Notes: a model not told the origin generated them from the letters alone. 64,000 bases of DNA from CAVTJL01 sp963752325 (GCA_963752325.1 CAVVXU010000011.1:62001-126000); one strand, 5' to 3'; shown: positions 47,613-57,932, numbered from the stretch's first letter. Made by a program: numbers and translations.

Positions 47613-48833
47613 ATGCTACGAGGTGGCTCGAGCCGGTCTGCGCGGATTGATGGTCGCGCTTGGGCACGCCCTCTGTGGAGCGGTGGGCTGCTCGCCGTGC
47701 TGGCGGTGTTGCTCGCTGCGTGCGGCAAGGGCGACGACGGGTCGGCGCATGCGGAGAAGACGACGCCACCGCCAGCGGTGACCGTCGCGCAGCCTCTTGT
47801 CCAGCAGCTCACGGAATATGACGAGTTCACCGGCCGGTTCGAGCCGTTCAAGCGCGTGGACGTGCGCGCAAGGGTGTCCGGTTACCTGCAGTCCATCAAC
47901 TTCACGGACGGCCAGATCGTCGAGGCCGGGCAGCTGCTGTTCGTCGTCGACCCCAAGCCCTATCAGGTCGCCGTCGAGCAGGCGCAGGCGGCGATCGACA
48001 GCGCCAAGGCGCGGGCGCAGCTGGCCGAGCTCCAGCTCAACCGGGCGAGCACGCTCGTGAACACCTCGGCACTGTCGCGTGCCACGCTCGATCAACGGCT
48101 GGCCGAGAAGCGGCAGGCCGACGCCGATCTCGCGGCGGCGGTGGCGCATCTCGACCAGACCAAGCTCGACCTCGGCTACACGGAGGTTCGGGCACCCATC
48201 AAAGGGCGCATCTCGGACCGGCGCGTCGATGTCGGCAACCTCGTCACCGGCGATCCGAGCGCCACGCTCCTCACGACCATCGTCGCCCTCGATCCGATCT
48301 ACTTCGTCTTCGACATGAGCGAGACCGATTTCCTAGGCTATCAGCGAGCCGTGCTCGCCGGCAAGCTTCCCTCGACGCGTGACCATCGCACGCCGATCGC
48401 GGTGCGCCTCACCGACGAGGATGACTGGCCGCACCAGGGGACCATGGACTTCGTCGACAACGAGGTCGACCAGGGCACCGGCACGCTGCGAGCGCGGGCG
48501 GTCGTCGCCAATCCCGACTACTTCATCACCCCCGGCCAGTTCGGTCGGCTACGCCTGCCGGGCTCGCCGCTCTACCCGGCGATCCTCATCCCCGAGAGCG
48601 CCATCCTCACCGACCAGTCGCGCAAGGTCGTGATGATCGTGGGACCCGATGGGGTCGTGGCGTCACGCGTCATCCGACCCGGACCACACGAGCTCGGGCT
48701 CAGGATCGTTCGCTCGGGCCTGAAGCCCGGCGACCGCATCGTCATCGACGGGCTCACGCGGGCGCGGCCGGGTGCCAAGGTGACGCCGGAGCCCGGCAGG
48801 ATCGTGCCGGTCACGCAGCCGGACGCCGGCTGA
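47613..48833 (+). CDS. RND efflux periplasmic adaptor (AcrA/MexE-like lipoprotein)
   Basis: The product is 406 residues. The ATG at 47613 has GAGGAGG just upstream. A lipoprotein signal is present, with lipobox LLAAC, so the mature protein is anchored to the inner membrane by its Cys. Typical membrane-fusion-protein parts follow: barrel-sandwich halves (FKRVDVRARVSGYLQSINFT and GYTEVRAPIKGRISDRRVDV), a helical hairpin between them, and a beta-barrel domain (TPGQFGRLRLPG). It connects the RND pump encoded 21 bases downstream to an outer-membrane channel, which is not in this window. Confidence 0.95.
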   Translation: MLRGGSSRSARIDGRAWARPLWSGGLLAVLAVLLAACGKGDDGSAHAEKTTPPPAVTVAQPLVQQLTEYDEFTGRFEPFKRVDVRARVSGYLQSINFTDGQIVEAGQLLFVVDPKPYQVAVEQAQAAIDSAKARAQLAELQLNRASTLVNTSALSRATLDQRLAEKRQADADLAAAVAHLDQTKLDLGYTEVRAPIKGRISDRRVDVGNLVTGDPSATLLTTIVALDPIYFVFDMSETDFLGYQRAVLAGKLPSTRDHRTPIAVRLTDEDDWPHQGTMDFVDNEVDQGTGTLRARAVVANPDYFITPGQFGRLRLPGSPLYPAILIPESAILTDQSRKVVMIVGPDGVVASRVIRPGPHELGLRIVRSGLKPGDRIVIDGLTRARPGAKVTPEPGRIVPVTQPDAG

Positions 48834-48854
48834 GCCGGCCGGGGACGCGGCACG

Positions 48855-51800
48855 ATGCGCCTCTCCCACTTCTTCATCGACCGGCCGATCTTCGCGACGG
48901 TCGTGGCGATCCTCATCACCCTCGTCGGTGCCATCACCTATCTGGCGCTGCCCGTGGCCCAATATCCGGAGGTGGCGCCGCCCACGGTGGTGGTGACCGC
49001 GTCCTACCCGGGCGCTTCCGCGGATGTCGTCGCCGAGACCGTGGCGACCCCGCTCGAGCAGGAGATCAACGGCGTCGACGGCATGCTCTACATGGCATCC
49101 CAGTCGACCGGTGACGGCAACGTCTCGATCACCATCACCTTCAAGCTCGGCACGGATCTCGACGCAGCCCAGGTGCTCGTCCAGAACCGGGTCGCGGTGG
49201 CCGAGCCGAAGCTGCCCGAGGAGGTGCGGCGGCTGGGCATTACGACCAAGAAGAGCTCGCCCGACCTCATGATGGTGGTCCATCTGCGCTCGCCGGACCA
49301 CTCCTTGGACCAGCTCTACATCTCGAACTACGCGACGCTGCAGATCAAGGACGTGCTGGCCCGCCTCGACGGCGTGGGCGAGGTCAGGCTTTTCGGCGCC
49401 CGCGACTATTCGATGCGTGTCTGGCTCGATCCGGAGCGGATCGCCGAGCTGAACCTCACGGCCGGCGACGTGGTGAGCGCGATCCAGGGGCAGAACGTCC
49501 AGGTCGCCTCGGGTACGCTCAACCAGGAGCCGATGCCCAATCCCGGCGCCTACCAGCTCAGCGTGACGACCCTCGGCCGCCTGCAGGACGTCAAGCAGTT
49601 CGAGAACATCGTCGTGAAGCGGGAGCCGGACGGCCGCGTCACCCGCGTGAGGGACGTGGCGCGGGTCGAGCTCGGCGCCCAGGACTATCTCACCAACTCC
49701 TACCTCGATGCCGATACGGCCGTGGCCATCCTGATCTTTCAGCGGCCAGGCTCGAACGCGCTCGCGACCGCCCACCAGGTGCTCGGCACCATGAGCGAGC
49801 TCAGCCGCGACTTCCCGAAGGGCCTGGCGTACGAGGTCGTCTACAACCCCACCGAGTTCATCGCCGAGTCGGTGCACGAGGTGCAAAAGACGATCTACGA
49901 GGCCATCCTGCTCGTGGTCATCGTCGTCATCCTCTTTCTCCAGACATGGCGGGCCGCGGTCATCCCGATCGTGGCGATCCCGGTGTCCCTCATCGGCACC
50001 TTCGCCGTGATGGGCGCCTTCGGCTTCTCCCTCAATAACCTCTCCCTCTTCGGCCTCGTGCTCGCCGTCGGCATCGTGGTCGACGATGCGATCGTCGTGG
50101 TCGAGAACGTCGAGCGCAACCTGCACGAAGGGATGACGCCCCGCGAGGCGGCCCATCGTACCATGGACGAGGTGGGCGGCGCCCTGGTCGCGATCGCCTT
50201 GGTGCTCGCCGCCGTCTTCGTGCCGACCGCCTTCATCACCGGCATCTCGGGCCAGTTCTATCGGCAGTTCGCGATCACCATCGCCTCCGCCACCGCCATC
50301 TCCTGCATCGTGTCGCTCACGCTCTCGCCGGCCCTGGCAGCACTGCTGCTGCGGGCCAGAGACAAGGAGGCGCGCAAGCCGCCGCTGATCCTCCGACCCA
50401 TCAGCCTCTTCTTCCGCGGCTTCAATGTCGCCTTCGACCGGCTCTCGCACGGCTATGGCCTCCTCACCGGCCGGCTGGTGCGCATGAGCGTGCTGATGCT
50501 CGTGGTCTATGTGGGCCTGATCCTCCTCACGGGCTACCAGTTCTCGCGCACGCCCGCGGGCTTCATCCCGGAGCAGGACCAGGGCTACTTCATCACCGTC
50601 GTCCAGCTGCCGCCCGGCTCCTCCCTGGCGCGGACGGACGCCGTCGTGCGCAAGGCCGCCCAGATCATCCGCGGGGTGAACGGCGTCTCCCACACCGTGG
50701 CCTTCGCCGGCTTCGACGGTGCCACCTTCACGAACGCGCCCAATGCGGGCGCGATCTTCGTGCCGCTCGAGCCCTTTGCGCAGCGCATCGCCAAAGGCCT
50801 CACGACCGAGGGCCTGCTGACGACGCTGCGGCAGAAGATGGCGGGCATCCAGGAGGGCCTGGTCTTCGTCATCTCGCCGCCGCCGGTGCACGGGATCGGG
50901 ACGAGCGGCGGCTTCAAGATGATGGTCGAGGATCGCCGCGGCCGCGGCCTCGACGCTTTGGCCGAGGCCGTGAGCACCTTGGCGGGGGCCGCCAACAAGA
51001 CGCCGGGGCTGACCTCGGTCTTCACCCTCTTCAACACCAACACGCCCAAGATCTACGCCGACATCGACCGGGTGAAGGCGGAGATGCTGGGTGTGGCGGT
51101 GGAGGATGTGTTCAGCACGCTCGAGATCTATCTGGGCTCCGCCTACGTCAACGACTTCAACATCCTCGGCCGGACCTACCGGGTGACGGCGCAGGCAGAT
51201 GCGCCCTTCCGCCGCGAGGCCGAGGACATCGGCAAGCTCAAGATGCGCAACGACCGGGGGCAGATGGTGCCGATCGGCTCGGTCGCGACCTTCACCGACG
51301 TCACCGGGCCCTACCGCGTTCCCCACTACAATCTCTATCCGGCGGGCGAGGTGCAGGGCTCGACGATACCCGGCTTCTCGACCGGCCAGGGGATCGCCGC
51401 CATGGAGGGGCTCGCGGCCGAGGTGCTGCCCTCGGGCTTCAGCTACGAGTGGACGGACCTCGCCTATCAGGAGAAGGCCGCCGGCAGCACGGCGCTCTAC
51501 GTCTTCGCCGCCTCGGTGGTCTTCGTCTTCCTCGTCCTGGCCGCCCAGTACGAGAGCTGGCTCCTGCCGCTCGCGGTCGTGCTGATCGTGCCGATGTGCC
51601 TCCTTGCCGCCATCTCGGGCGTCCTCTTCCGCGGCATGGACAACAACATCCTGACCCAGATCGGCCTCGTCGTCCTGGTCGGGCTCGCCGCCAAGAACGC
51701 CATCCTGATCGTCGAGTTCGCGCGTCAGGCCGAGGATGAGGGAAAAAGCCGCTTCGAGGCGGCGGTCCAGGCGGCGCGCACGCGGCTCCGTCCGATCCTG

Positions 51801-52028
51801 ATGACCTCCTTCGCCTTCATCTTGGGGGTCGTGCCGCTCGCCACGGCGCTGGGAGCGGGCGCCGAGATGCGTCAGGCGCTGGGCACGGCCGTCTTCTTCG
51901 GCATGCTGGGCGTGACCGGCTTTGGCCTTCTTTTCACGCCTGTCTTCTACGTCGTCTGCCGCTGGATCGCTGGGCTCGGCCGGCGTGCGCCTGTCTCGCG
52001 GCCGCCGGCGCCCCACCCCGCCGAATAG
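48855..52028 (+). CDS. RND multidrug efflux permease (AcrB/MexF-like, HAE1 family)
   Basis: The product is an intact 1,057-residue inner-membrane proton antiporter. It begins MRLSHFFIDRPIFATVVAIL and has the expected 12 membrane helices with two large periplasmic loops. Proton-relay residues are present: the Asp pair in VGIVVDDAIVVVENVER and the Lys in VGLAAKNAILIVEFA. The porter domain has the usual YPGASADVVAETVATPLEQE segment. It works with the adaptor encoded upstream and exports hydrophobic drugs or metabolites. No regulator gene is adjacent. The absence of any frameshift in 3.2 kb contrasts with several other parts of the window. Confidence 0.97.
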   Translation: MRLSHFFIDRPIFATVVAILITLVGAITYLALPVAQYPEVAPPTVVVTASYPGASADVVAETVATPLEQEINGVDGMLYMASQSTGDGNVSITITFKLGTDLDAAQVLVQNRVAVAEPKLPEEVRRLGITTKKSSPDLMMVVHLRSPDHSLDQLYISNYATLQIKDVLARLDGVGEVRLFGARDYSMRVWLDPERIAELNLTAGDVVSAIQGQNVQVASGTLNQEPMPNPGAYQLSVTTLGRLQDVKQFENIVVKREPDGRVTRVRDVARVELGAQDYLTNSYLDADTAVAILIFQRPGSNALATAHQVLGTMSELSRDFPKGLAYEVVYNPTEFIAESVHEVQKTIYEAILLVVIVVILFLQTWRAAVIPIVAIPVSLIGTFAVMGAFGFSLNNLSLFGLVLAVGIVVDDAIVVVENVERNLHEGMTPREAAHRTMDEVGGALVAIALVLAAVFVPTAFITGISGQFYRQFAITIASATAISCIVSLTLSPALAALLLRARDKEARKPPLILRPISLFFRGFNVAFDRLSHGYGLLTGRLVRMSVLMLVVYVGLILLTGYQFSRTPAGFIPEQDQGYFITVVQLPPGSSLARTDAVVRKAAQIIRGVNGVSHTVAFAGFDGATFTNAPNAGAIFVPLEPFAQRIAKGLTTEGLLTTLRQKMAGIQEGLVFVISPPPVHGIGTSGGFKMMVEDRRGRGLDALAEAVSTLAGAANKTPGLTSVFTLFNTNTPKIYADIDRVKAEMLGVAVEDVFSTLEIYLGSAYVNDFNILGRTYRVTAQADAPFRREAEDIGKLKMRNDRGQMVPIGSVATFTDVTGPYRVPHYNLYPAGEVQGSTIPGFSTGQGIAAMEGLAAEVLPSGFSYEWTDLAYQEKAAGSTALYVFAASVVFVFLVLAAQYESWLLPLAVVLIVPMCLLAAISGVLFRGMDNNILTQIGLVVLVGLAAKNAILIVEFARQAEDEGKSRFEAAVQAARTRLRPILMTSFAFILGVVPLATALGAGAEMRQALGTAVFFGMLGVTGFGLLFTPVFYVVCRWIAGLGRRAPVSRPPAPHPAE

Positions 52029-52104
52029 CGACCTCGCGGATCTGTCCAGGCCTGCACGCGCCTGTGCTAGGCGTCCCTCGTTCCGAAAGGCCGATGGAGA
52101 CACC

Positions 52105-52779
52105 GTGAGCGGCAGGGTGAGCCTCGTCATCTTCGACGTCGACGGCACGCTGGTCGACAGCCAGGCGACCATCGTCGCCTGCGCGCGGCAGGCCTTCGCG
52201 GCCGAGGGGCTGCGTCCGCCGCCGGCCGAGGCCGTCCGCCGCATCGTCGGCCTGTCGCTCACCGAGGCGATGGCCGTGCTGCTGGGGCGCGAGGATCCCG
52301 TCCTGGCAACGCGGATCGCGCAGAGCTACCGCGACGCCTTCCTCGAATATCGCCTGACGCCTGCCTTCCAGGAGCCGATGTTTCCGGGTGCCCGCGCCAT
52401 CCTCGAGCGCCTGCGCGAGCTGGACGTGCCCATGGGCGTCGCGACCGGCAAGGCGATGCGCGGCCTCCACCAGGTGATCGAGCGGCACGGCCTCGAGGGC
52501 TTTTTTCTCACCATGCAAACGGCGGACCTCCACCCTAGTAAGCCGCACCCAGCGATGGTCCAGGCGGCCATGGCCGAGGCCGGGGCAGCGCCCGGTGCCA
52601 CCGTAATGGTGGGCGACACGACCTTCGACATCCTGATGGCGCGCGCGGCCGGGGCCGAGGGCATCGGCGTCCGCTGGGGCAACCACCCGCCGGACGAGCT
52701 CGCGGCCGCGGGAGCGCTGACGGTCCTCGAGAGCTTCGCCGACCTCGAGCCCTTGGCGCTCGGCCTGGTGACGCCGTGA
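52105..52779 (+). CDS. HAD-family phosphatase (phosphoglycolate phosphatase-like)
   Basis: The product is 224 residues from the GTG at 52105, preceded by GGAGA. HAD motif I is DVDGTLVDS, motif II lies in MGVATGKAM, motif III Lys is in HPSKPHPAM and motif IV is GDTTFDILMA. The cap domain after motif I is of the small alpha-helical type seen in phosphoglycolate phosphatases and beta-phosphoglucomutases. The stop overlaps the start of the ATP12 gene (GTGA), a coupling often seen in Alphaproteobacteria. Confidence 0.93.
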   Translation: MSGRVSLVIFDVDGTLVDSQATIVACARQAFAAEGLRPPPAEAVRRIVGLSLTEAMAVLLGREDPVLATRIAQSYRDAFLEYRLTPAFQEPMFPGARAILERLRELDVPMGVATGKAMRGLHQVIERHGLEGFFLTMQTADLHPSKPHPAMVQAAMAEAGAAPGATVMVGDTTFDILMARAAGAEGIGVRWGNHPPDELAAAGALTVLESFADLEPLALGLVTP

Positions 52780-53471
52780 AGCGCTTCTACAAGGAGGTCC
52801 TGGTCCGCGAGGAAGGGCAGGGGCATCTGGCGCTCCTCGACGGGCGGCCGATGCTGACCCCGGGCCGCCGCCCGCTCCTCATGCCGAGCCCGGCTGTGGC
52901 CCAGCTGGTGGCCGAGGAGTGGGATTCCCAAGGCGAGGAGGTGCTGCCGGACGCGATGCCGGCGACGCGTCTTGCGACGACCGTGGTCGACCTGATGCCC
53001 GCTCGACGTCAGGACGCGATCGAGGAGCTCATCGGCTACGCACAGACCGACCTCCTGTGCTACCGCGCCGCGAGGCCCGGTGAGCTGGTGGCGCGCGAGG
53101 AGGCGGCCTGGCAGCCCTGGCTCGACTGGGCCGAACGGGAGCTCGACGCGCGGCTCGAGGTCGCCCACGCGATCGAGCCCCTGGCCCAGAGCGAGGCGTC
53201 GTTGCGGGCGCTACGCCTGGCGGTGGAGGGGCTGGACGACTGGCGCCTTGTGGGCGTTCACGCCGCGACCACCTTGATGGGATCGCTCGTTCTCAGCTTG
53301 GCGATGGCCCGCGGCCGGCTCGACGCTAGGACCGGCTTCGAGGTGGCGCTGCTCGACGAGCTGTTCGAGATCGAGCAGTGGGGCGAGGAGGTCGAGCAGC
53401 AGCGACGGCACGCCTGCCTGCGCCGCGACCTCGAGATGGCGGAGCGTTTCTTGCGTTGCCTTGCCGTCTGA
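52776..53471 (+). CDS. ATP12-family F1-ATPase assembly chaperone
   Basis: The product is 231 residues, GTG start at 52776 overlapping the HAD stop. Family landmarks are the N-terminal KRFYKEVLVRE and LLDGRPMLTPGRRPLLMPSP segments, the VAEEWDSQGEEVLPDAMPAT block and LLCYRAARPGELVAREEAAW. In mitochondria Atp12 binds the F1 alpha subunit during assembly of ATP synthase; alphaproteobacterial homologues are assumed to do the same. It is a good taxonomic marker for Alphaproteobacteria. Confidence 0.93.
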   Translation: MKRFYKEVLVREEGQGHLALLDGRPMLTPGRRPLLMPSPAVAQLVAEEWDSQGEEVLPDAMPATRLATTVVDLMPARRQDAIEELIGYAQTDLLCYRAARPGELVAREEAAWQPWLDWAERELDARLEVAHAIEPLAQSEASLRALRLAVEGLDDWRLVGVHAATTLMGSLVLSLAMARGRLDARTGFEVALLDELFEIEQWGEEVEQQRRHACLRRDLEMAERFLRCLAV

Positions 53472-53567
53472 GCGTTGCCGACGGGGGAACGGCGCTGCGG
53501 CCATCGCGTTGACAGCCGGGCGGTACGTGCGACGCTGCACGCCGGGCCGGCAGGAAAGGCGGGCTGG

Positions 53568-54638
53568 ATGGATCAGGAGCCGGAGTTGATGCCGGTGGCG
53601 CATGTCGACCGCGACCCCGCGTTCGTGGGCTTTGTGCGTCGCGTCGGCGTCGTGGTCGCCGTGGTGGTCGTCGTGCTGGCGCTCTGGCGGGCCCAGCAGG
53701 TGTTGCTCATCTTCTTTTTCGGCTGTCTCTTGGCCGTGGCCCTGCATCGGGGCGGCGTCATCGTCGCGCGTCTGACGCGGGTGCCGCGACGCCTCGCCAC
53801 CGTCCTCACCTTCGTCCTGGCGCTGATCGCGATCGTCGGCGGCAGCGTCCTGTTCGGCAACCAGATCGCCGACCAGATCCAGCAGCTGACGGCACGCCTG
53901 CCGGCGGCACGCGACGCGCTCACAGGCTTCCTTGCCCGGTTCGGCATCCGGGATGTCGGCATCAGCTCGGTGCTCAGCACCTTCGGCTCGAGCGCCACCG
54001 AGATGCTGGGTGGGGCCACCTCCATCGTCTCCGGCGGCGTCTCCTATGCCCTGAACGTGATCTTCATCCTCTTCGTCTGCCTCTTCCTGGCGCTCGATCC
54101 CGAGCGGTATCGGGATGGGCTCGTCCGGCTGGTGCCACCTGGCGGGCGTCACCGCTTCCGCCATGTGCTCGACGAGGCCGGCTCGCTGCTCGGCACCTGG
54201 CTCGTCGGCCAGCTGGTGCTGATGGTGATGATCGGCGCTGCGGCGATGCTGGGACTGGGCCTTTTGGGCCTGCCGCTGTTCGTGGCGCTTGGCGTGATTG
54301 CCGGTGTGCTCGAGTTCGTGCCGGTGATCGGCCCCATCGTCGCGGCCCTCCCGGCCATCCTCATCGCCTTCACGGTGACTCCCATGACGGCGCTCTACGT
54401 CGTCCTCCTCTACCTCGCCATCAACCAGCTCGAGGGCAATGTCCTCCTGCCGCTCATCCAGCAGCGTGAGATCGAGCTGCCGCCACTCCTCACCATGTCG
54501 GCCGTGATCGCGTTCGGCGCCATCTTCGGCTTCATGGGCCTCGTCATCGCCGTGCCGCTGCTCGTCGTCCTCAAGGTCTTCATCGAGCGCCTCTACATCG
54601 AGGACGTGCTGGAGAAGCGGCCCGCCGACGACGGTTGA
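53568..54638 (+). CDS. AI-2E/PerM-family permease
   Basis: The product is 356 residues with about eight membrane helices, starting at the ATG at 53568 (MDQEPELMPVAHVDRD). It carries the family pattern: two N-terminal helices, a soluble helical segment (GNQIADQIQQLTARLPAARD), and the C-terminal region GVLEFVPVIGPIVAALPA and AINQLEGNVLLPLIQQREIE. Members have been linked to autoinducer-2 export or Na+/H+ antiport, but the actual substrate is not predictable. It lies between ATP12 and a LigD polymerase gene on the same strand. Confidence 0.9.
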   Translation: MDQEPELMPVAHVDRDPAFVGFVRRVGVVVAVVVVVLALWRAQQVLLIFFFGCLLAVALHRGGVIVARLTRVPRRLATVLTFVLALIAIVGGSVLFGNQIADQIQQLTARLPAARDALTGFLARFGIRDVGISSVLSTFGSSATEMLGGATSIVSGGVSYALNVIFILFVCLFLALDPERYRDGLVRLVPPGGRHRFRHVLDEAGSLLGTWLVGQLVLMVMIGAAAMLGLGLLGLPLFVALGVIAGVLEFVPVIGPIVAALPAILIAFTVTPMTALYVVLLYLAINQLEGNVLLPLIQQREIELPPLLTMSAVIAFGAIFGFMGLVIAVPLLVVLKVFIERLYIEDVLEKRPADDG

Positions 54639-54714
54639 GCGTCGGCTCCTTGGTCGTCGAGCGCTCGTCCTCCGTCGAGGAGCTTGGCCGCGGCGCGGTT
54701 GGGGAGCGCGTGGC

Positions 54715-55626
54715 ATGAGTGACGTCACGACCATCGATGCCGACGGCCGGAGCGTCGAGATCGGTCACCCCGACAAGCTGCTGTTCGCGAAGGACGGCAT
54801 CAGCAAGGCCGACCTCGCCCGCTACATGGTCAAGATTGCCCCTGTGATGCTGCCCCACATCGACGGCCGGCCGCTCTCCTATCAGCGCTTCCCTGACGGC
54901 ATCGAGGCCAGCGGATTCTTTCAAAAGCACGCGGGCGAGCACTTTCCGGACTGGGTGCGCCGCGCGTCCCTCCCGAAGGAGGGCGGCACGGTCGACTATG
55001 TGGTGGCGGACAGCGCCGCGACGCTCGCCTACCTCGCCGACCAAGCGGCGATCGTGCTCCATGTGGGGCTGGCCCGGGTCGACAGGCCCGACCACCCCGA
55101 CCGGCTCATCATCGACCTCGATCCGCCGGAGGACGACTTCGCGAAGGTCGTGGCGGCGGCGCACCGGGTGAAGGCTCTGCTGGATCGCCTCGAGCTCTCG
55201 AGCTTCCTGATGACGACCGGCTCGCGCGGGCTGCACGTGGTGCTGCCGCTCGACAGGAAGGTGGCATTCGACCCCGTTCGTGAGGTCGCGCATGACTTGG
55301 CTGCTCGGCTCGCGCAGGCCCACCCCGACGCGCTGACGGTCGAGCAGCGGAAGGCAAAGCGAGGCGACCGCGTCTTCCTCGACGTCGGCCGCAACGCCTA
55401 CGGCCAGACCGCCGTCGCCCCCTACTCGCCCAGGGCGCGGCAGGGAGCGCCCGTGGCGACACCCGTCGACTGGCGCGAGATCGACGCGAACGGCATGACG
55501 GCGCGCCACTGGACGATGGCAAACATCGCCCGGCGGCTGGGCCAGCGGGACGATCCCTGGAAGGAGATCGACCGCTCGCCCCACAGCGCCGCCGCGATCA
55601 GCGAGGCGCTGGCCCGGCTGGGCTAG
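54715..55626 (+). CDS. ligD: Stand-alone LigD polymerase/primase domain
   Basis: The product is 303 residues, equal to the polymerase domain of bacterial NHEJ ligase D. Conserved segments are the N-terminal DKLLFAKDGISKADLARYMV, RPLSYQRFPDGIEASGFFQK, the catalytic Asp pair in IIDLDPPEDDF, and FLDVGRNAYGQTAVAPYSPR. No ligase or phosphoesterase domain is attached and no Ku gene is nearby. Such single-domain proteins fill gaps or add nucleotides, preferably ribonucleotides, at broken ends. Start at the ATG at 54715. Confidence 0.93.
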   Translation: MSDVTTIDADGRSVEIGHPDKLLFAKDGISKADLARYMVKIAPVMLPHIDGRPLSYQRFPDGIEASGFFQKHAGEHFPDWVRRASLPKEGGTVDYVVADSAATLAYLADQAAIVLHVGLARVDRPDHPDRLIIDLDPPEDDFAKVVAAAHRVKALLDRLELSSFLMTTGSRGLHVVLPLDRKVAFDPVREVAHDLAARLAQAHPDALTVEQRKAKRGDRVFLDVGRNAYGQTAVAPYSPRARQGAPVATPVDWREIDANGMTARHWTMANIARRLGQRDDPWKEIDRSPHSAAAISEALARLG

Positions 55627-55641
55627 TTGCAGCGTCTGGGA

Positions 55642-55665
55642 CGGCGCTCCCGACTTGGAGCGCCG
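55642..55665. terminator. Bidirectional terminator hairpin
   Basis: A perfect 9-bp stem CGGCGCTCC / GGAGCGCCG with a 6-base loop lies in the 47-bp gap between the convergent LigD-polymerase and molybdenum-hydroxylase genes. Position and strength suit a shared terminator, although the T-run is weak. Confidence 0.6.
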
Positions 55666-55673
55666 CCTGTTGC

Positions 55674-57932
55674 CTAGCCTCCGATCAGCGCCTCGATGAC
55701 GATGGGAAAGCGCCGCACGCGGACCCCCGTCGCATGCCATACCGCATTGGCGATCGCCCCCGCCGTGCCGGTGATGCCGATCTCGCCTACCCCCTTGATG
55801 CCCAGCGCGTTCACATGGGGATCGTGCTCGTCGACCAAAATCGCCTCAAGCGAAGGCACGTCGGCGTTTACCGGCACGTGGTACTCGGCGAGGTTGGCGT
55901 TCATGATCCGGCCGGTGCGCGGATCGTGCAGCGCCTGCTCGTGCAGCGCGAAGGAGACGCCCCAGATCATCCCGCCATAGTACTGGCTGCGCACCAGGCG
56001 CGGGTTGATGACCGTGCCGGCCGCGAAGGCGCCGACCAGGCGCGTGGCGCGGATCTGGCCGAGCTCGGGGTCGACCTTCACCTCGGCGAAGACGGCGCCA
56101 TGCGCATACATGGCATAGGCGCTCTGCGCGTCCGGATTGCCGGCGCTGCTGCCCCGACCCTCGATCTCGGCCAGGCCGGCGCGGGCGAGGATGTCGCCAT
56201 AGCTCTCGCCCCGGCTCTCGTCGTCGCGTCGCAGCAGCCGGCCATCGCGCGCCACGACGCCGACATTGTCGGCTCCGAACAGCGGCGAGCGCTCGTCGCG
56301 CATGGCAAGCTCCGCGAGCTTGGCGATCACGTCGGCCGCCGGCCGCATGGATGGCCATGCCGGCGGTCGCCGTATGGGCCGACCCGCCGGCGATGCCCGC
56401 GTCCGGCAGGCGCGAATCGCCCGCCAGGAGCTCCAGCCGATCGGCTGCGATGCCGAGGCTGTCGGCCGCGATCTGCGCCAGCGCCGTCCACGCGCCCTGG
56501 CCCATGTCCTCCGCACCGATCTCGACCCGACCGCTTCCATCCTGCCGCAGGACCGCGCGCGCGTGGCCCTCGAACATGAGGGCCGGGAAGGTCGCGGTGC
56601 CGAGGCCCCAGCCGACCAGCAGCCCGTTCTCGTCGCGCATCTGGCGCGGCGCCTTCGGGCGTCCCTCCCAGCCGAAGCGGGCGGCAGCCTGCGCATAGCA
56701 CTCCCTGAGCGCCTTCGAGGAGAAGGGCTTGCCTGAGAGCGGCTCCACCTCGGCATAGTTCCTCAGGCGGAACGCGAGCGGGTCCATGTCCGCCGCCAGC
56801 GCCATCTCGTCGATGGCGCTCTCGAGCGCGATGCTGCCGGTCGCCTCGCCGGGCGCCCGCATGAAAAGGGGCGTGCCCGTGTCGAGCCGGACGGCGTCGG
56901 TCGTCGTGGCGATGGCCGGGCTCGCATAGAGCGTGTGGCTCGCCTGGGCGGCAGGCTCGAGGAAATCGTCGAACGTGCTCGTGGCCACGCGCGCGTGGTG
57001 CTGGATCGCCGTCAGGGCGCCGCGCTTGTCGGTGCCCAGGCGGAGCGTCTGGCGGGTCGGCGAGCGATGGCCGACAGGCCCGTACATCTGCTCGCGGCGC
57101 AGCACGAGCTTGACCGGCCGCTCGACCAGGCGCGCGGCGAGAATGCCCAGGACCTGCGGCCCCGACATCAGCCCCTTCGAGCCGAACCCGCCGCCCAGGA
57201 AGGGGCTGCGGATATGGATGTCCTCGCGCGGGATGCCGAACAGGCCGGCGATCCGGTCCTGGGCCCAGGCGAGGCCCTGGCTCGGCGTGTCGATCGAGAG
57301 CCGGTCGCCGTCCCATGCCGCGACGATGGCGTGCGGCTCCATCGCATTGTGGTACTGCGCCGGCGTCTCGTAGGTCGCCTCGATCCGGTGCGCGGCCGCG
57401 GCGAGGCCGGCCTCGACATCGCCGTGCCGGACCTCCGAGGCGTGCCGACGCCGACCGCCGGCGGCACGAAGGGCTCGTTGCCGTCGAGCCCCATCCGTAC
57501 CGGCTCCGCCTCGTAGCGCGGCGCCAGCAGCGCTGCACCTTCCGTCGCGGCCTCCAGCGTCTCGGCGATCACCACGGCGATCGGCTGGCCGGCGTAGCGC
57601 ACCCGGTCGTTCTGCAGCACGTCGAGGCGGAACATGAAGGGGCTGAGCTTGGCGTCCGGATCGAGGGCCAGCGGCGGGCGGTTCTCGGGCGTCATCACCT
57701 CGACGACGCCCGCATGCGCCTTGGCCGCCGCCTCGTCGAGGGAAAGGACCCGGCCGCGGGCGATGCTGCTGGCCACAAGGACGGCATGGAGCATGCCCGG
57801 CGGGTGGTTGTCGGCCGCGTAGCGCGCCTGGCCGGTGACCTTGAGGAAGCCGTCGCGGCGGGTGATGGGCTGGCCGATGCTGGCGCCGTGGCGGCGCTGC
57901 GGGGCGAGCCCTGCTTCGGTGTTCTCAGCCAT
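55674..57932 (-). CDS. Xanthine dehydrogenase-family molybdopterin-binding subunit, two frameshifts
   Basis: Three frames form one product of about 750 residues, the usual size of the large subunit. The N-terminal substrate-entry domain starts MAENTEAGLAPQRRHGASIG at 57932. The molybdopterin region has FLGGGFGSKGLMSG, MRAPGEATG and, near the C-terminus, the active-site Glu in GVGEIGITGTAGAI. Breaks near 57445 and 56345 are each one base. The ATG overlaps the stop of the FAD subunit gene. The enzyme hydroxylates an aromatic or aldehyde substrate with water as oxygen donor; the substrate is not predictable. A TetR regulator is divergently transcribed from the operon. Confidence 0.9.

Noticed and set aside
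48663..52262. A 1,199-codon open frame on the minus strand across the RND pump
   Set aside because: It is antisense to an intact AcrB-like gene, is rich in Arg, Asp, Glu and His as expected for antisense GC-rich DNA, and has no family resemblance.
56327..57538. Long overlapping frames over the molybdenum hydroxylase genes
   Set aside because: They are shadows made long by high GC; only the frames containing the GGGFGSK, GEIG and Fe-S motifs are coding.
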